DNA from: an uncultured Acetatifactor sp.
GTDB taxonomy: Bacteria; Bacillota; Clostridia; Lachnospirales; Lachnospiraceae
Direction: 5' to 3'
DNA: 64,000 bases
Assembly: GCA_910580225.1 (NCBI GenBank)
Contig: CAJTXE010000009.1
Span: 38,773 to 102,772 of the forward strand
Shown here: piece after piece, positions 53,084 through 62,242 of the stretch
How positions within the stretch are numbered: the stretch's first letter is position 1
Layout: the number at the start of each line of letters is the position of its first letter
Program-made: the position numbers and the translations under genes
The notes under the pieces: generated by a model
Seen by the model: only the letters and a program-made list of their open reading frames with translations
Databases searched by the model: none
Told to the model about the DNA's origin: nothing

Positions 53084-53628
53084 TAGGGAAAATTCTGTTC
53101 GTCTGCCAGTACCGCCTGCCCTTCCTCCGGCAGAAACTCCGCAAGCATATCGTTTTTGAAGGTCCGTCCCGGCAGGAAGCAGGCCACATGGGCAGTCTCC
53201 CTGTTCACCGCAAACTGGGCGCCGTGGAGAATCATGGGGTCCAGTCTCACAAAGGTCCCCTGGGGTACATGGAAGGCTTCCACCGTATCCACGCTGAATT
53301 TTCTGCCCGGCAGGGGCGTGCCCACAAAAATGACAACATCGTCATCTAATGGCAGCAGTCCCTCGCAGGTAAACTGATGGGCCTCCAACATGGTAATCCG
53401 CTTCTCCTCCTGCTTTTTGGCCTGGCACACGGACACCGTGGGCAGTGTGGTACTTCCCAAATCCAGTTTTACCACATCCGCAAAAAAACCGTAGGGAAAT
53501 ATGGACCGGGCCGCCAATGCCTCATCGTCCAACAGATTCTGGAACTGCCCGTATTTTGCAAATGCTTTTTCGTCCAGTTTCTTAATTCTGATTACTTTCG
53601 TTTTTATCTCATTTTCTTTCACAGACAT
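53080..53628 (-). CDS. small cupin-like protein of a sugar operon (DUF4867/ureidoglycolate-lyase-like)
   Basis: The 182-residue protein has a single beta-rich domain. ITMLEAHQFTCEGLLPLDDD and FHVPQGTFVRLDPMILHGA resemble the ureidoglycolate lyase-like cupins, and I believe it matches a family named DUF4867 that accompanies sugar isomerases. Its activity is unknown. An aldose or lactone isomerase role is possible. It overlaps the stop of the isomerase-like gene by ten bases, so the two are coupled. AGGAGG precedes the ATG. Confidence 0.65.
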   Translation of the reverse strand: MSVKENEIKTKVIRIKKLDEKAFAKYGQFQNLLDDEALAARSIFPYGFFADVVKLDLGSTTLPTVSVCQAKKQEEKRITMLEAHQFTCEGLLPLDDDVVIFVGTPLPGRKFSVDTVEAFHVPQGTFVRLDPMILHGAQFAVNRETAHVACFLPGRTFKNDMLAEFLPEEGQAVLADEQNFPY

Positions 53629-55004
53629 TTCGCTCCCTCCTCTTCCACAGTGTCAAACTTCAGTCCAAGGTATCTCGCCGCCTCCCGCAGCACCGGATAC
53701 AGGGAAGCATATCCCCCGCCCAGATGATGGATGTAGGGACCGAACATCAGTTTTTCCTCCCAGGCCTTCCAGTCCTTTACCTCCACCCATACATAGGTGC
53801 CGGTAGTGGCAGGCCCTGTGGTGGTCTCCGCCTCTCCCGCAAAGAGATAATAGTCGTCCTCCCCGTCGTCGAATCTGCAGAGCGTGAGATGTCCCTGCTT
53901 CAGCTCAAACTGCTGCTGTCCCCCTGCCAGGCAGGCTTTCGACTCCGGAGACTTCAGGGAATAGGGAAAGGGACCGCAGTGCCACAAAAGCTCCCCGTTG
54001 TCATTTTCCGGATGGCGTATGGTCAGATCTGCCAGGAACTGCGCACCCTCCCCCAACATGGCGGCCCGAAGGATTGCCAGGGTAATGGCTCCGTTGATAT
54101 CCGTCTCACAGGCCACCGGAATCCCCATATCCGTCAGCTCTCCGATCATGGCGCAGGAGGGAAGCTGCATCAGCGCTCCGCTTGGCCAGCACTCAATGGC
54201 CGCCACGGTACAGCTGCTTTTCTCCATCTGTGCCAGCATGGCCAGTTTCAGCGCTGCCAGTCGTTCCAACTGCTCCTCCTTCAGGGCGGAGCAGTCCATC
54301 CTGCCGCGGATATCTTCCATCTGTCTCTTCAGTTCCCCGCCGCCCTCTGAAACAATCTTCTGCACTGCCATCTGCAGCATCACAGGGGCCACTGCCACAG
54401 TCTGAATTCCGAAACGCTGCATCAGTCTGGCTTCGTTGGTCATCACGCTGCGGAAAGGGGAGGGACGTTCGCCTATCTTGGCAATCCGCAGCCCTCTCAC
54501 GTCCTTCACCACACAGGCCACTCTTAAAAAACGGTCAAACCCTTTCCTGAACTCTTCCGAATCCGCGGGCACATTGTAAATATAGCTGTAGGTAACGCCG
54601 TATCGCCGCAGCACCTTTGTAGCCGCGAACATACCGCACTGGGTATCCCTCCCCCGCTTCTCCGGCGAGTTGGGGGCTTCGTCCCTGCTGCCCCAGATCA
54701 GCACGGGCACCCGGAATTTGCTGACCACATCCGCCACGGCTCCCTCCTCGCCGAAGTCGCAGAAGGGCACGAATATGGCGTCCACCTTCTCCCCGGCGAA
54801 TTTATCCGCAACCGCAGGCGCATGGCTCTCCGATTCTATGATTCCCCTGACGCAGATATCGTCTATATCCACCAGTCTCACCTTGTCCGGATGGATTTCC
54901 CGGATGACGGCCATGCATTTTTCCTTCTCCGCAGCCGCCGTTTCCAAATCCAACATTCCTCTCCTTGTAGGCATCACGCCCAAAGTAATCTCCGCTTTAT
55001 ACAT
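53619..55004 (-). CDS. L-fucose/L-arabinose isomerase-like protein
   Basis: Members of this family convert aldoses to ketoses with a divalent metal. The 461-residue protein has IECWPSGALMQLPSC, CETDINGAITLAIL with the metal-binding Glu-Thr-Asp set, and a C-terminal GGGYASL. The length is shorter than FucI (about 590) and closer to arabinose isomerases and their relatives. It is adjacent to a PfkB kinase and class II aldolase, so an aldose-ketose-ketose phosphate-DHAP route is likely. The sugar is not known. Confidence 0.82.
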   Translation of the reverse strand: MYKAEITLGVMPTRRGMLDLETAAAEKEKCMAVIREIHPDKVRLVDIDDICVRGIIESESHAPAVADKFAGEKVDAIFVPFCDFGEEGAVADVVSKFRVPVLIWGSRDEAPNSPEKRGRDTQCGMFAATKVLRRYGVTYSYIYNVPADSEEFRKGFDRFLRVACVVKDVRGLRIAKIGERPSPFRSVMTNEARLMQRFGIQTVAVAPVMLQMAVQKIVSEGGGELKRQMEDIRGRMDCSALKEEQLERLAALKLAMLAQMEKSSCTVAAIECWPSGALMQLPSCAMIGELTDMGIPVACETDINGAITLAILRAAMLGEGAQFLADLTIRHPENDNGELLWHCGPFPYSLKSPESKACLAGGQQQFELKQGHLTLCRFDDGEDDYYLFAGEAETTTGPATTGTYVWVEVKDWKAWEEKLMFGPYIHHLGGGYASLYPVLREAARYLGLKFDTVEEEGAKCL

Positions 55005-55977
55005 GTTCCAGTGCCCTCCTGTAATATTCTACTCTCCGGTCAATTTCCTCATAATCAATCTCCCCCGTCTCCAGGAAACGCTCCAGTACGGACTCGTCCG
55101 GAATTCCCGCCCTGCCTCCGATTCTGGTGCATTTGATGGCCGACACGGCACTGGCGTACCTGGCGCACTCCCTGTGGCTTTTTCCCTTCAGCAGCGCCGC
55201 CAGAAAGGCTCCGTGGAACACATCTCCTGCGCCCACCGTGTCCTTCACCTCCACGGAAAAGGCCGGCAGGGTGAAGAATCCTTCCCCGCTGACTCCCACG
55301 CATCCCTTCTCCCCGAAGGTAAACACGCACAGCTTCGGACCCCTGCCCAGAATTTCCCTGCAGGCCTCCTCCAGGGCCTGGTCTCCCTGCTCCTTCTTCC
55401 CCGGGAAAAGCCCGTCAAACACAAATTCCGAGCCAACAAACACGTCAATGAGGGGAATCATCTCCCGCAGCGCCTCCGTGTAATAATCCGCGTCAATGAA
55501 CACCTCCGTTCCCGCTGCCCGGGCCGCCTCCGCCGCTTTTCGGGCGAGGGGTCCGGCGTCGGCCAGAAACAGGTATCGGGAATCCGCCACCGCGCTCATG
55601 TCTAACTCGTTTTCCTCCAGGGGCCTCACGGAACCTGCCCGGAACAGTATGGTCCGGGTCCTGGTCTTTCTGTCGCTAAGTACCACGGACAGGTGGGAAG
55701 TCTCCCCCCTGCGGATCAATACCTGGTCTACATTGATTCCGTGCGCTACAAAATCCCCACGGCAGAATTTTCCGTAGATATCGTCCCCCAGGGCTGCCGC
55801 CATGGCGCATTTCGCTCCCAGTCTGGCTGCCGCCACCATACCGCTGGACACCTTGCCGCCCCCCTGCCAGCTCATTTCCTGAATTCTTGTCCCATGATTC
55901 GGTTCCGGCATACCGTCAATATTTACATTTAAATCCATACACGGAAAATCCAGTCCAAATATGTCATATTTTTTCAT
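54997..55977 (-). CDS. PfkB-family sugar kinase
   Basis: The 326-residue protein has the PfkB signatures: GGKVSSGMVAAARLGA near residue 39 and DTVGAGDVFHGAFLAALL in the last third, with the catalytic Asp of GAGD. It probably phosphorylates the ketose made by the neighbouring isomerase. The ATG at 55977 has AGGAG upstream. The longer frame to 56055 gives an unlikely basic N-terminus. The stop overlaps the isomerase start by eight bases. Confidence 0.92.
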   Translation of the reverse strand: MKKYDIFGLDFPCMDLNVNIDGMPEPNHGTRIQEMSWQGGGKVSSGMVAAARLGAKCAMAAALGDDIYGKFCRGDFVAHGINVDQVLIRRGETSHLSVVLSDRKTRTRTILFRAGSVRPLEENELDMSAVADSRYLFLADAGPLARKAAEAARAAGTEVFIDADYYTEALREMIPLIDVFVGSEFVFDGLFPGKKEQGDQALEEACREILGRGPKLCVFTFGEKGCVGVSGEGFFTLPAFSVEVKDTVGAGDVFHGAFLAALLKGKSHRECARYASAVSAIKCTRIGGRAGIPDESVLERFLETGEIDYEEIDRRVEYYRRALEHV

Positions 55978-56061
55978 CTTCGTACTCCTGCGCGCCTGGG
56001 CGCGCCTCTGTCCAATCCTGCCTCCGCCGAAACACGCATTTCGGCAGGAACGCATTACCGC

Positions 56062-56916
56062 TTACATGGTATATTTATTGGGGTTCAGCAGGCGGATTTT
56101 ATTCACCACGAATTCCGTCATGCCCTTTGCCGCCCCCAACATCAGCCGGATACCGTCCGCCTTATGTTCGGTGGCCTGTATCACCTCATCCAGGGAACGG
56201 TACATGGCCGCAAAATACTCCGTGGCGATATTGAATTTGCTCATGCCCAGGTTCACCGCCCGCTGCATCTGCCAGTCCGGGATTCCGGAGCATCCGTGGA
56301 GCACCAGGGGCACGGACACCGCCTGTCTGATTTTGGCGATTCGGTCAAAATCCAGGTTCGGCTCCTGTATGTAATCTCCGTGGGCATTGCCCACCGCAAT
56401 CGCCAGGGAGCCGCATCCCGTCCGCTCCACGAACTCTGCCGCCTGGTCCGCGTCGGTGAACAGATCACTGTTGGAGATATCCTCCAGTTTCATTCCGATC
56501 CCCACATGTCCCAGTTCCGCTTCCACGTCCACCCCGAACACGCCTGCGGCTCTGGCCACCTCTTTTGTCAGCGCCACATTCTCCTCAAAGGGAAGAGCGG
56601 AGCCGTCCACCATGACGGAGGGAAAGCCGTCCCGTATTCCGCCCAGGGCAATCTCGTAGGAGGCGGAATGGTCCAGATGCACGGCCACAGGCACCGATGC
56701 CTTCCGGGCCATATCCACGGCCATGTCCGCGATATATTTCAGGGGAATGTACTTGTCCAGTCCCGGAAAAAACTGCAGAATCACCGGTACCCGTTCCGCC
56801 TCGGCGGCCGCCACCGCGCATTTGATTGTCTCGTAATTCAGTGTATTTATCGCCGCCACGCCGTATTTGTGTTTCCAGGCATGCTGCAGAATCTCGTTTA
56901 CTTTTACCAAAGACAT
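56062..56916 (-). CDS. class II ketose-phosphate aldolase (fructose/tagatose-bisphosphate type)
   Basis: This is a zinc aldolase of 284 residues. The HLDH motif (His80, Asp82, His83), Glu134, His179 (GNAHG) and His207 (LHGCSGIP) are the expected catalytic and metal residues. It cleaves a ketose phosphate to DHAP plus an aldehyde. The preceding kinase and isomerase suggest a ketose 1-phosphate substrate. It is unrelated in fold to the fuculose-type aldolase at 35285. The aldehyde could be reduced by the aldo/keto reductase encoded next to it. Confidence 0.9.
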   Translation of the reverse strand: MSLVKVNEILQHAWKHKYGVAAINTLNYETIKCAVAAAEAERVPVILQFFPGLDKYIPLKYIADMAVDMARKASVPVAVHLDHSASYEIALGGIRDGFPSVMVDGSALPFEENVALTKEVARAAGVFGVDVEAELGHVGIGMKLEDISNSDLFTDADQAAEFVERTGCGSLAIAVGNAHGDYIQEPNLDFDRIAKIRQAVSVPLVLHGCSGIPDWQMQRAVNLGMSKFNIATEYFAAMYRSLDEVIQATEHKADGIRLMLGAAKGMTEFVVNKIRLLNPNKYTM

Positions 56917-56918
56917 AT

Positions 56919-57878
56919 TTATTCTCCTTTTACTTTTGAATCAAAAAACAATTGATACTCCGGCATTTTCTCACAGAATGCCCGGCTCACCCGGTCTATC
57001 CGCAGGTATTCCTCCGGCTCCAGTTCCAGTTCTATGGCCCGGATATTTTCCAGGGCGTGTTCCCTGTCTGCCCCGCCCACTATGGGGGCCGTGAGGCTGT
57101 CGTTGTGCACCAGCCAGTTGACGCAGATCTGCGCGGCGCTCCGGCCGTATTTTTCTCCTATCCCGGTCAGCTCCTCCGTAACCTCAAGGCATTGCTCATA
57201 AACCCCCGGCTGAAACAGCGCCGCTTTTGCCCGGCCTCCCGTTATGGGCGTATCTTTTTTAAATTTTCCCGTCAAGAGCCCCTGGGCCAGGGTGCTGTAG
57301 GGGATCACGCTGATTCCCTGTTCCCTGCAGTAGGGCAGCAAATCTCTGTCCGCATAGCGCCACAGCAGATTATAGCAGGGCTGAATCACATCCACCGGCC
57401 CGCTCTGCACGGCTTCCCGGAGCTGTTCCGCGGAAAAATTGGACACGCCGATGCTGCGTATTTTCCCCTTCTCCTTCAGACGCCCCATATTTTCCATGGC
57501 CTGTCCCACGGACATTCCCTGGGGCGGATAATGCAGGAAATACACATCCAGATAGTCCGTTCCGAGCCGCTCCAGGGACGCATCGCAGGCTTTTTCCATG
57601 TCCTCCGGGGCATAATGGGAGGGCCATACCTTGGAGATTATCGTGCATTCTTCTCTCTTCCGTCCCTTCAGCGCCTGCCCCAGTACTTTCTCCGCCCGGC
57701 CCATGCCGTAGATCTCCGCCGTGTCAAAGGTCTGGATTCCATGTTCCAGATAAGTCTCAATGCAGGCGATGCTGTCCCGGTCCTCCACACTGCCGAAGTA
57801 ATCGCCTCCCATGGACCAGCAACCCAGAACCACCGGCGACACTTTCACCCCGCTTTTTCCCAGTTTATGATATTCCAT
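56919..57878 (-). CDS. aldo/keto reductase
   Basis: The 319-residue protein is a TIM-barrel NAD(P)H reductase with the catalytic set in GIQTFDTAEIYGMGRAE (Asp and Tyr), Lys (ISKVWPSH, about residue 85) and His (VYFLHYPPQ). The coenzyme segment near the C-terminus ends with PIVGGADREHALENI. It may reduce the aldolase product, such as lactaldehyde or another hydroxyaldehyde. The ATG at 57878 overlaps the response regulator stop. Confidence 0.9.
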   Translation of the reverse strand: MEYHKLGKSGVKVSPVVLGCWSMGGDYFGSVEDRDSIACIETYLEHGIQTFDTAEIYGMGRAEKVLGQALKGRKREECTIISKVWPSHYAPEDMEKACDASLERLGTDYLDVYFLHYPPQGMSVGQAMENMGRLKEKGKIRSIGVSNFSAEQLREAVQSGPVDVIQPCYNLLWRYADRDLLPYCREQGISVIPYSTLAQGLLTGKFKKDTPITGGRAKAALFQPGVYEQCLEVTEELTGIGEKYGRSAAQICVNWLVHNDSLTAPIVGGADREHALENIRAIELELEPEEYLRIDRVSRAFCEKMPEYQLFFDSKVKGE

Positions 57879-58695
57879 TCTCTTCCTCTCCCTTTCTTCT
57901 GTATTCATTGGGGCTCATCCCCACAAATTTTTTGAATTGTTTTGAAAAATGGGCAAAACTCGGGTATCCCGTCTCCTCCGCAATCCTGCTGATACTCATT
58001 TTGTTCTGCTTGAGCAGGCGCTTTGCCTTCCCCATTCTCTCCTGCTGAATAAATTTGCTTAAGGAGTCCCCTGTCTCTTTTCGAAACAGCTTGGACAGAT
58101 AATTCGGTGACAGGAAAAAAACTTCCGCCAGCTGGCTCCTGGAGACATCGTCCAGATGCTCCCTGATATATTTCTGAATCTCCTGAATCAGCTGTTTTTC
58201 CTGTCCCTCCTGCTCCTGCCCTTCCTTCTCTCCCTCTGTCTCCTTTTCTCCCTCCGTCTCCTCCCCGTCCCGGCGCAGCAGACAGTGATTTCCGTACTCC
58301 ATGAGCCGGCGGTCCCGTTCCCTCTGGTTTCTCCGCTCCACCAGTTTCTCCATGACTTCCCTGATAACCGCTGTCTCCACAGGCTTTAAGAGGTATTCAA
58401 AGCACTGGAAGCTCACTGCCGCCCGAGCATAGGAAAAATCCGCATAACTGGTGAGAAGGACCGTGTCCACCTCCATTTCGCGCTCCCGGAGCCATTTGAG
58501 CAGCTCGAATCCGTCCTGCCCAGGCATCTCAATGTCCGTAATCAGAAAGTCAATGACATGCTCCTTCAGGATTTCCACGGCCTGGGGGACACTGTAGCAT
58601 CCATAGACACAGTCTATTCCCAGTTCTTCCCAGTCCAACTGTCTTTTTATCCCCTCCACCACATATTTGTTGTCGTCCACCACCAGTAATTTCAT
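57865..58695 (-). CDS. response regulator with AraC-type DNA-binding domain (YesN-like)
   Basis: The 276-residue protein has a receiver domain with the phospho-acceptor Asp54 (ITDIEMPGQDG), Thr-Ser after TVLLTS and Lys in LLKPVE, then a highly charged Glu/Gly/Gln linker (about 150-172), then an AraC-type double helix-turn-helix (SRSQLAEVFFLSPNYLSKLFRKE and SISRIAEETGY). Paired with the histidine kinase just upstream, it should control this sugar operon. Confidence 0.93.
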   Translation of the reverse strand: MKLLVVDDNKYVVEGIKRQLDWEELGIDCVYGCYSVPQAVEILKEHVIDFLITDIEMPGQDGFELLKWLREREMEVDTVLLTSYADFSYARAAVSFQCFEYLLKPVETAVIREVMEKLVERRNQRERDRRLMEYGNHCLLRRDGEETEGEKETEGEKEGQEQEGQEKQLIQEIQKYIREHLDDVSRSQLAEVFFLSPNYLSKLFRKETGDSLSKFIQQERMGKAKRLLKQNKMSISRIAEETGYPSFAHFSKQFKKFVGMSPNEYRRKGEEENGIS

Positions 58696-58698
58696 CCG

Positions 58699-60342
58699 CT
58701 ATTTTACCTCTCGTGGAATATAGATCTCCACGCATGCGCCGCCTTCCTCCGGGTTGGAAAACAGAACCCTTGCCTCCTCATTGTAAATCAGTTTCAGTCT
58801 CTGGAGCACGTTGCTGATGCCGATATGCCGTCCCTCCTGTTCCATATCCCAGGTTCCGCTGTTCAGTCTCCGGAGCATTTCCCCGGGAAAGCCCTCCCCG
58901 TTGTCCGTAATCTTCAGATAAAGCGTCTCTTTTCCCGCCTGTGTCTCTCTGCGCGCAGTCAGCCGGATTGCCAGGGTCCCGCCCGGTCCCACCGCATGCT
59001 TCAGAGAATTTTCCAGAAAAGTGCTGACCATCAGCACGGGAATCTCCCATTCTCTCACCGCGTCCTCCATGTCATAGTCAAAGGAAAGCCCCTGGCTGTT
59101 CCACTCGAAATTGACCCGGATAATGGTCTCCATATGGTGGATTTCCCTCCACAGCGGCATCATATCCATGCAGTCGTGAAGCAGGTAGCGGTAATACTCC
59201 GACAGGCACACTGTCACCTCCTGTATTTTCCCTGTGTCCTGCACCTGCGCCATGCCGAAAATCATGGCCAGACAGTTGACAAAGAAATGGGGTCTGATCT
59301 GGAACTGGCGGAAGTTGATTTCCAATTGTTTTTTTGCCAGTTCCGTTTCATACAGCTCCACGGAGAGTTTTTCCGCCTTTTTGCCCAGTCTGTCCAGGAT
59401 TTCATAGGCGTCCTCCACAGCCGCGGGGATCCTGCTCCCGGCGTGCTCCTCCTCTTCTTCCGCCAGGCTGCCCCGGTACCTGTCCAGTACCCGGGAGAGA
59501 TTTTTCACCGGCACAATCAGCCTGCGTCTCACCTGACGGATAAGCAGAAGCATCATCACCATAAGCTGGGAGGTGAGAAGAAACTGCGCGATCTGCAGCA
59601 GCATAATCTGGTAGATTTCACCCTGGCCAGACACAGCCACACGTATCTCAAAATCCGCCTCTATATTCTCCAGGCGATACCACAGCACACTGGTTCCAAA
59701 CCCCGCCCCTGCGTCCCTGTCAACCGCCTCCCTGCGGACTAAGCTGATTCCGCCGCCCGGTCCGCAGTCCAGCATGCTCATGCCCGAGAGAAAGCTTTCC
59801 TCACCGATCCACGAGCCAACCACGAAGTCCCCGTAAATCCAGGCAGTGGCCAATATCCGCTGTTCGGGCGTATCCAGAAGATGCAGGCTTCCGTTCCGGG
59901 GTTCCTCCCACAGCCAGTCTATGATGCACGGCCTGATTTGGCGGTAGCTTGAGAAAGAGAGATGGACGGCTGTGAGTTCCACGAACTTTTCGTCGTTTCT
60001 GTCAAAGATAAAGAAATTATACTCGCTCTCCGAGAGCGCACTGAGCAGTTTATACATTTTCTGCAGCTCTTCAATCCTGTTCACCAGTTCCAGACTGGAC
60101 TGTTCGAACATTGTCCTGTAGTCTTTCACCAGTACGGTATTCTGGCTCATATAAGTGTTGTTTCTGTTTAAATCAGCCTCCACCCGCTCCACATACCGGT
60201 CCGCATACTGCCGGATATTGTTCTGCGCCACCCTGGATATCCTGGTGTGGGCATAGATCAGCAGGCAGACACAGAGTATCTGCACCCAAATACTGCCAAA
60301 CAGAATCCATCTCATATTTCCCTTATATAAGCTGCGCTGCAT
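58699..60342 (-). CDS. sensor histidine kinase, YesM-like
   Basis: The 547-residue protein has a membrane helix at residues 12-32, an extracellular sensor of about 200 residues, a second helix near 246-268, a coiled linker, and a HisK domain with the phospho-acceptor His352 in IRPHFFVNCL. The common motif is NPHFLYNTL, so Arg replaces Asn and the Tyr is changed, but His is kept. The ATP-binding boxes ENSLKHA and DNGEGFPG are present. It senses carbohydrate outside the cell, probably with the solute-binding protein. Confidence 0.92.
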   Translation of the reverse strand: MQRSLYKGNMRWILFGSIWVQILCVCLLIYAHTRISRVAQNNIRQYADRYVERVEADLNRNNTYMSQNTVLVKDYRTMFEQSSLELVNRIEELQKMYKLLSALSESEYNFFIFDRNDEKFVELTAVHLSFSSYRQIRPCIIDWLWEEPRNGSLHLLDTPEQRILATAWIYGDFVVGSWIGEESFLSGMSMLDCGPGGGISLVRREAVDRDAGAGFGTSVLWYRLENIEADFEIRVAVSGQGEIYQIMLLQIAQFLLTSQLMVMMLLLIRQVRRRLIVPVKNLSRVLDRYRGSLAEEEEEHAGSRIPAAVEDAYEILDRLGKKAEKLSVELYETELAKKQLEINFRQFQIRPHFFVNCLAMIFGMAQVQDTGKIQEVTVCLSEYYRYLLHDCMDMMPLWREIHHMETIIRVNFEWNSQGLSFDYDMEDAVREWEIPVLMVSTFLENSLKHAVGPGGTLAIRLTARRETQAGKETLYLKITDNGEGFPGEMLRRLNSGTWDMEQEGRHIGISNVLQRLKLIYNEEARVLFSNPEEGGACVEIYIPREVK

Positions 60343-60353
60343 ACCGTTCCCCG

Positions 60354-61235
60354 TTACCCCTTCACCGCTCCCAGGGTAATGCCTTTCTCAAAATATTTCT
60401 GGAGAAAGGGATACAATATCAGAACCGGGACCATGGCCACAAAGGCAATGGCCATCCGCAGGCTGATACTGGGAATTCCCTCCCCCGCCACACTCTTGCC
60501 GTACTGTGTGAGATACTGGATATTCTTTACCATCACATTCAGCAGCTGCTGAATGGAGTATTTTGATGATTCACTCACATAGTATAACCCATTCATCCAG
60601 TCATTCCAATATCCCAGTCCGGAGAAGATTCCGATGGTCACAAATATGGATTTTCCCAGGGGTAGCACCAGTTTTCTGAAAATACACAGTTCGGAGGCCC
60701 CGTCTATCCTGGCCGATTCGTACAGCTCCTGCGGAATATTGCAGCGCAGGTAGGTTCTCACAATGATGGCATTAAAGGCGCTGAAAAGCAGATTGGGCAT
60801 CAGCAAGGCAAAGTAAGTATTCTTGATATGCAGTACCGTGGTATAAACCATATAAGTGGGCACCAGGCCGCCGTTGAACAGCATGGTAAACAGCAGCAGG
60901 AAGGAAAAAATCTTTTTCCCCGGCAGATAGTCCAGAGAGAGGGGATACGCCACCAGTGCGGTGATCAGTACATTCAGGCAGGTCCCCGCCGCCGTAATAC
61001 ATATGGTGGTAATATATGCCCGGAATATGGTATCTCTGGACTGCCAGATATAGGAATATGCCCCCAGACTGAATTCTTTCGGAAAAATGGAGTAACCGTT
61101 GATAAGCAGGGAGCTCTCCTCCGTAATGGAGGACATGAACAGCAATAGGAACGGGAACAGCACCAGAATCATCACAACCGTCATAATGATGCAGGCCGCG
61201 GCTTCAAAATATTTGTCCTGTTTTGATCTGATCAT
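60354..61235 (-). CDS. sugar ABC transporter permease, LplC/MalG type
   Basis: This is a six-helix permease of 293 residues. The ATPase-coupling EAA loop is YESARIDGASELCIFRKLVLPLG. The C-terminal TLGAVKG is a common end of this permease class. GGAGG precedes the ATG. It is co-transcribed with the second permease and the solute-binding gene. An ATPase subunit is not in the window and is probably shared, as is usual for this transporter class. Confidence 0.94.
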   Translation of the reverse strand: MIRSKQDKYFEAAACIIMTVVMILVLFPFLLLFMSSITEESSLLINGYSIFPKEFSLGAYSYIWQSRDTIFRAYITTICITAAGTCLNVLITALVAYPLSLDYLPGKKIFSFLLLFTMLFNGGLVPTYMVYTTVLHIKNTYFALLMPNLLFSAFNAIIVRTYLRCNIPQELYESARIDGASELCIFRKLVLPLGKSIFVTIGIFSGLGYWNDWMNGLYYVSESSKYSIQQLLNVMVKNIQYLTQYGKSVAGEGIPSISLRMAIAFVAMVPVLILYPFLQKYFEKGITLGAVKG

Positions 61236-61247
61236 AATCTGTACCTC

Positions 61248-62180
61248 CTAAAACAGCGCATTTTCTTTGCTTAGCTTTCTTGTCACGGTATTAAAGAGCA
61301 ATATCAGTGTAAAACCGATTACCGATTGAAAAAAACTTGCCGCTGCCGACATGCCGATATTGCTCTGGCTCGTCAGCGCCTTATATACGAATGTGTCTAT
61401 GGTCTGTGTGGCATTGGTAATCAGCCCGGATCCCTGGGGCACCTGATAGAATAATCCAAAGTCGCTGTTGAAGATTCTTCCCACCGCCAGCAGCACCACC
61501 GTGATCATGGTGGGCTTCAAAAAGGGGAGGGTGATGTAACGTATCTTCTGAAATTTTCCTGCGCCGTCCAGGGAAGCCGACTCGTAGAGCGACATGTCAA
61601 TCCCCATGATCGCGGATATATACAGAATGCATCCGTATCCCACGCTCTTCCAGGTGTTCACAAAGATCAGAATAAAGGGCCAGTACTGCTCCCTGTCATA
61701 CCAGGAAATCCGCTTTCCCCCGAAGCTCTGCAGCAGATGGTTCAGAAGCCCCGCCTCCGGGTCCAGGAATCCCCTCACCATGTAGGATACGATAATAATG
61801 GATACCACAAAGGGAAACAGGACGCTGCTCTGTGCCAGTTTGCGGAATCTCTGACTGCGGATCTCCGTGATCAGAATGGCCAGAGTCACTCCCAGAACCA
61901 GATTCACCAAAATGAAACAGATATTATACCCCAAAGTATTGCGGAACAGTATGGGAAGTTCCCTGTTCTTCAGCAGAAAAGTGAAGTTTGACATTCCCGC
62001 CCAGTCGCTGCCCCATATCCCGTCCTGGACATTGTATTTCTTAAACGCCAGTACCAGACCGCTCATGGGAAGGTAGTTATTGATAAGCAGATATAGAAAC
62101 GCAGGCACCATCATGAGATACAGCGGCAGAAAGCGCTTCAGTCCGGCCCGCTTTTTCTTTCTCTTTGATCCTTCCGCCAT
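61248..62180 (-). CDS. sugar ABC transporter permease, LplB/MalF type
   Basis: This is a six-helix permease of 310 residues with the EAA loop YESASLDGAGKFQKIRYITLPFL. The N-terminus KRKKKRAGLKRF is basic and cytoplasmic, followed by LPLYLMMVPAFLYLL. The ATG at 62180 has GAGGAGAG upstream. It lies between the solute-binding gene and the second permease and forms the heterodimeric channel with it. Confidence 0.94.
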   Translation of the reverse strand: MAEGSKRKKKRAGLKRFLPLYLMMVPAFLYLLINNYLPMSGLVLAFKKYNVQDGIWGSDWAGMSNFTFLLKNRELPILFRNTLGYNICFILVNLVLGVTLAILITEIRSQRFRKLAQSSVLFPFVVSIIIVSYMVRGFLDPEAGLLNHLLQSFGGKRISWYDREQYWPFILIFVNTWKSVGYGCILYISAIMGIDMSLYESASLDGAGKFQKIRYITLPFLKPTMITVVLLAVGRIFNSDFGLFYQVPQGSGLITNATQTIDTFVYKALTSQSNIGMSAAASFFQSVIGFTLILLFNTVTRKLSKENALF

Positions 62181-62242
62181 AAACCCTCTCCTCTCTCCGG
62201 GCGCGGTACGGACACCGCACCCGGTCAATCTTTCCTGTCTCT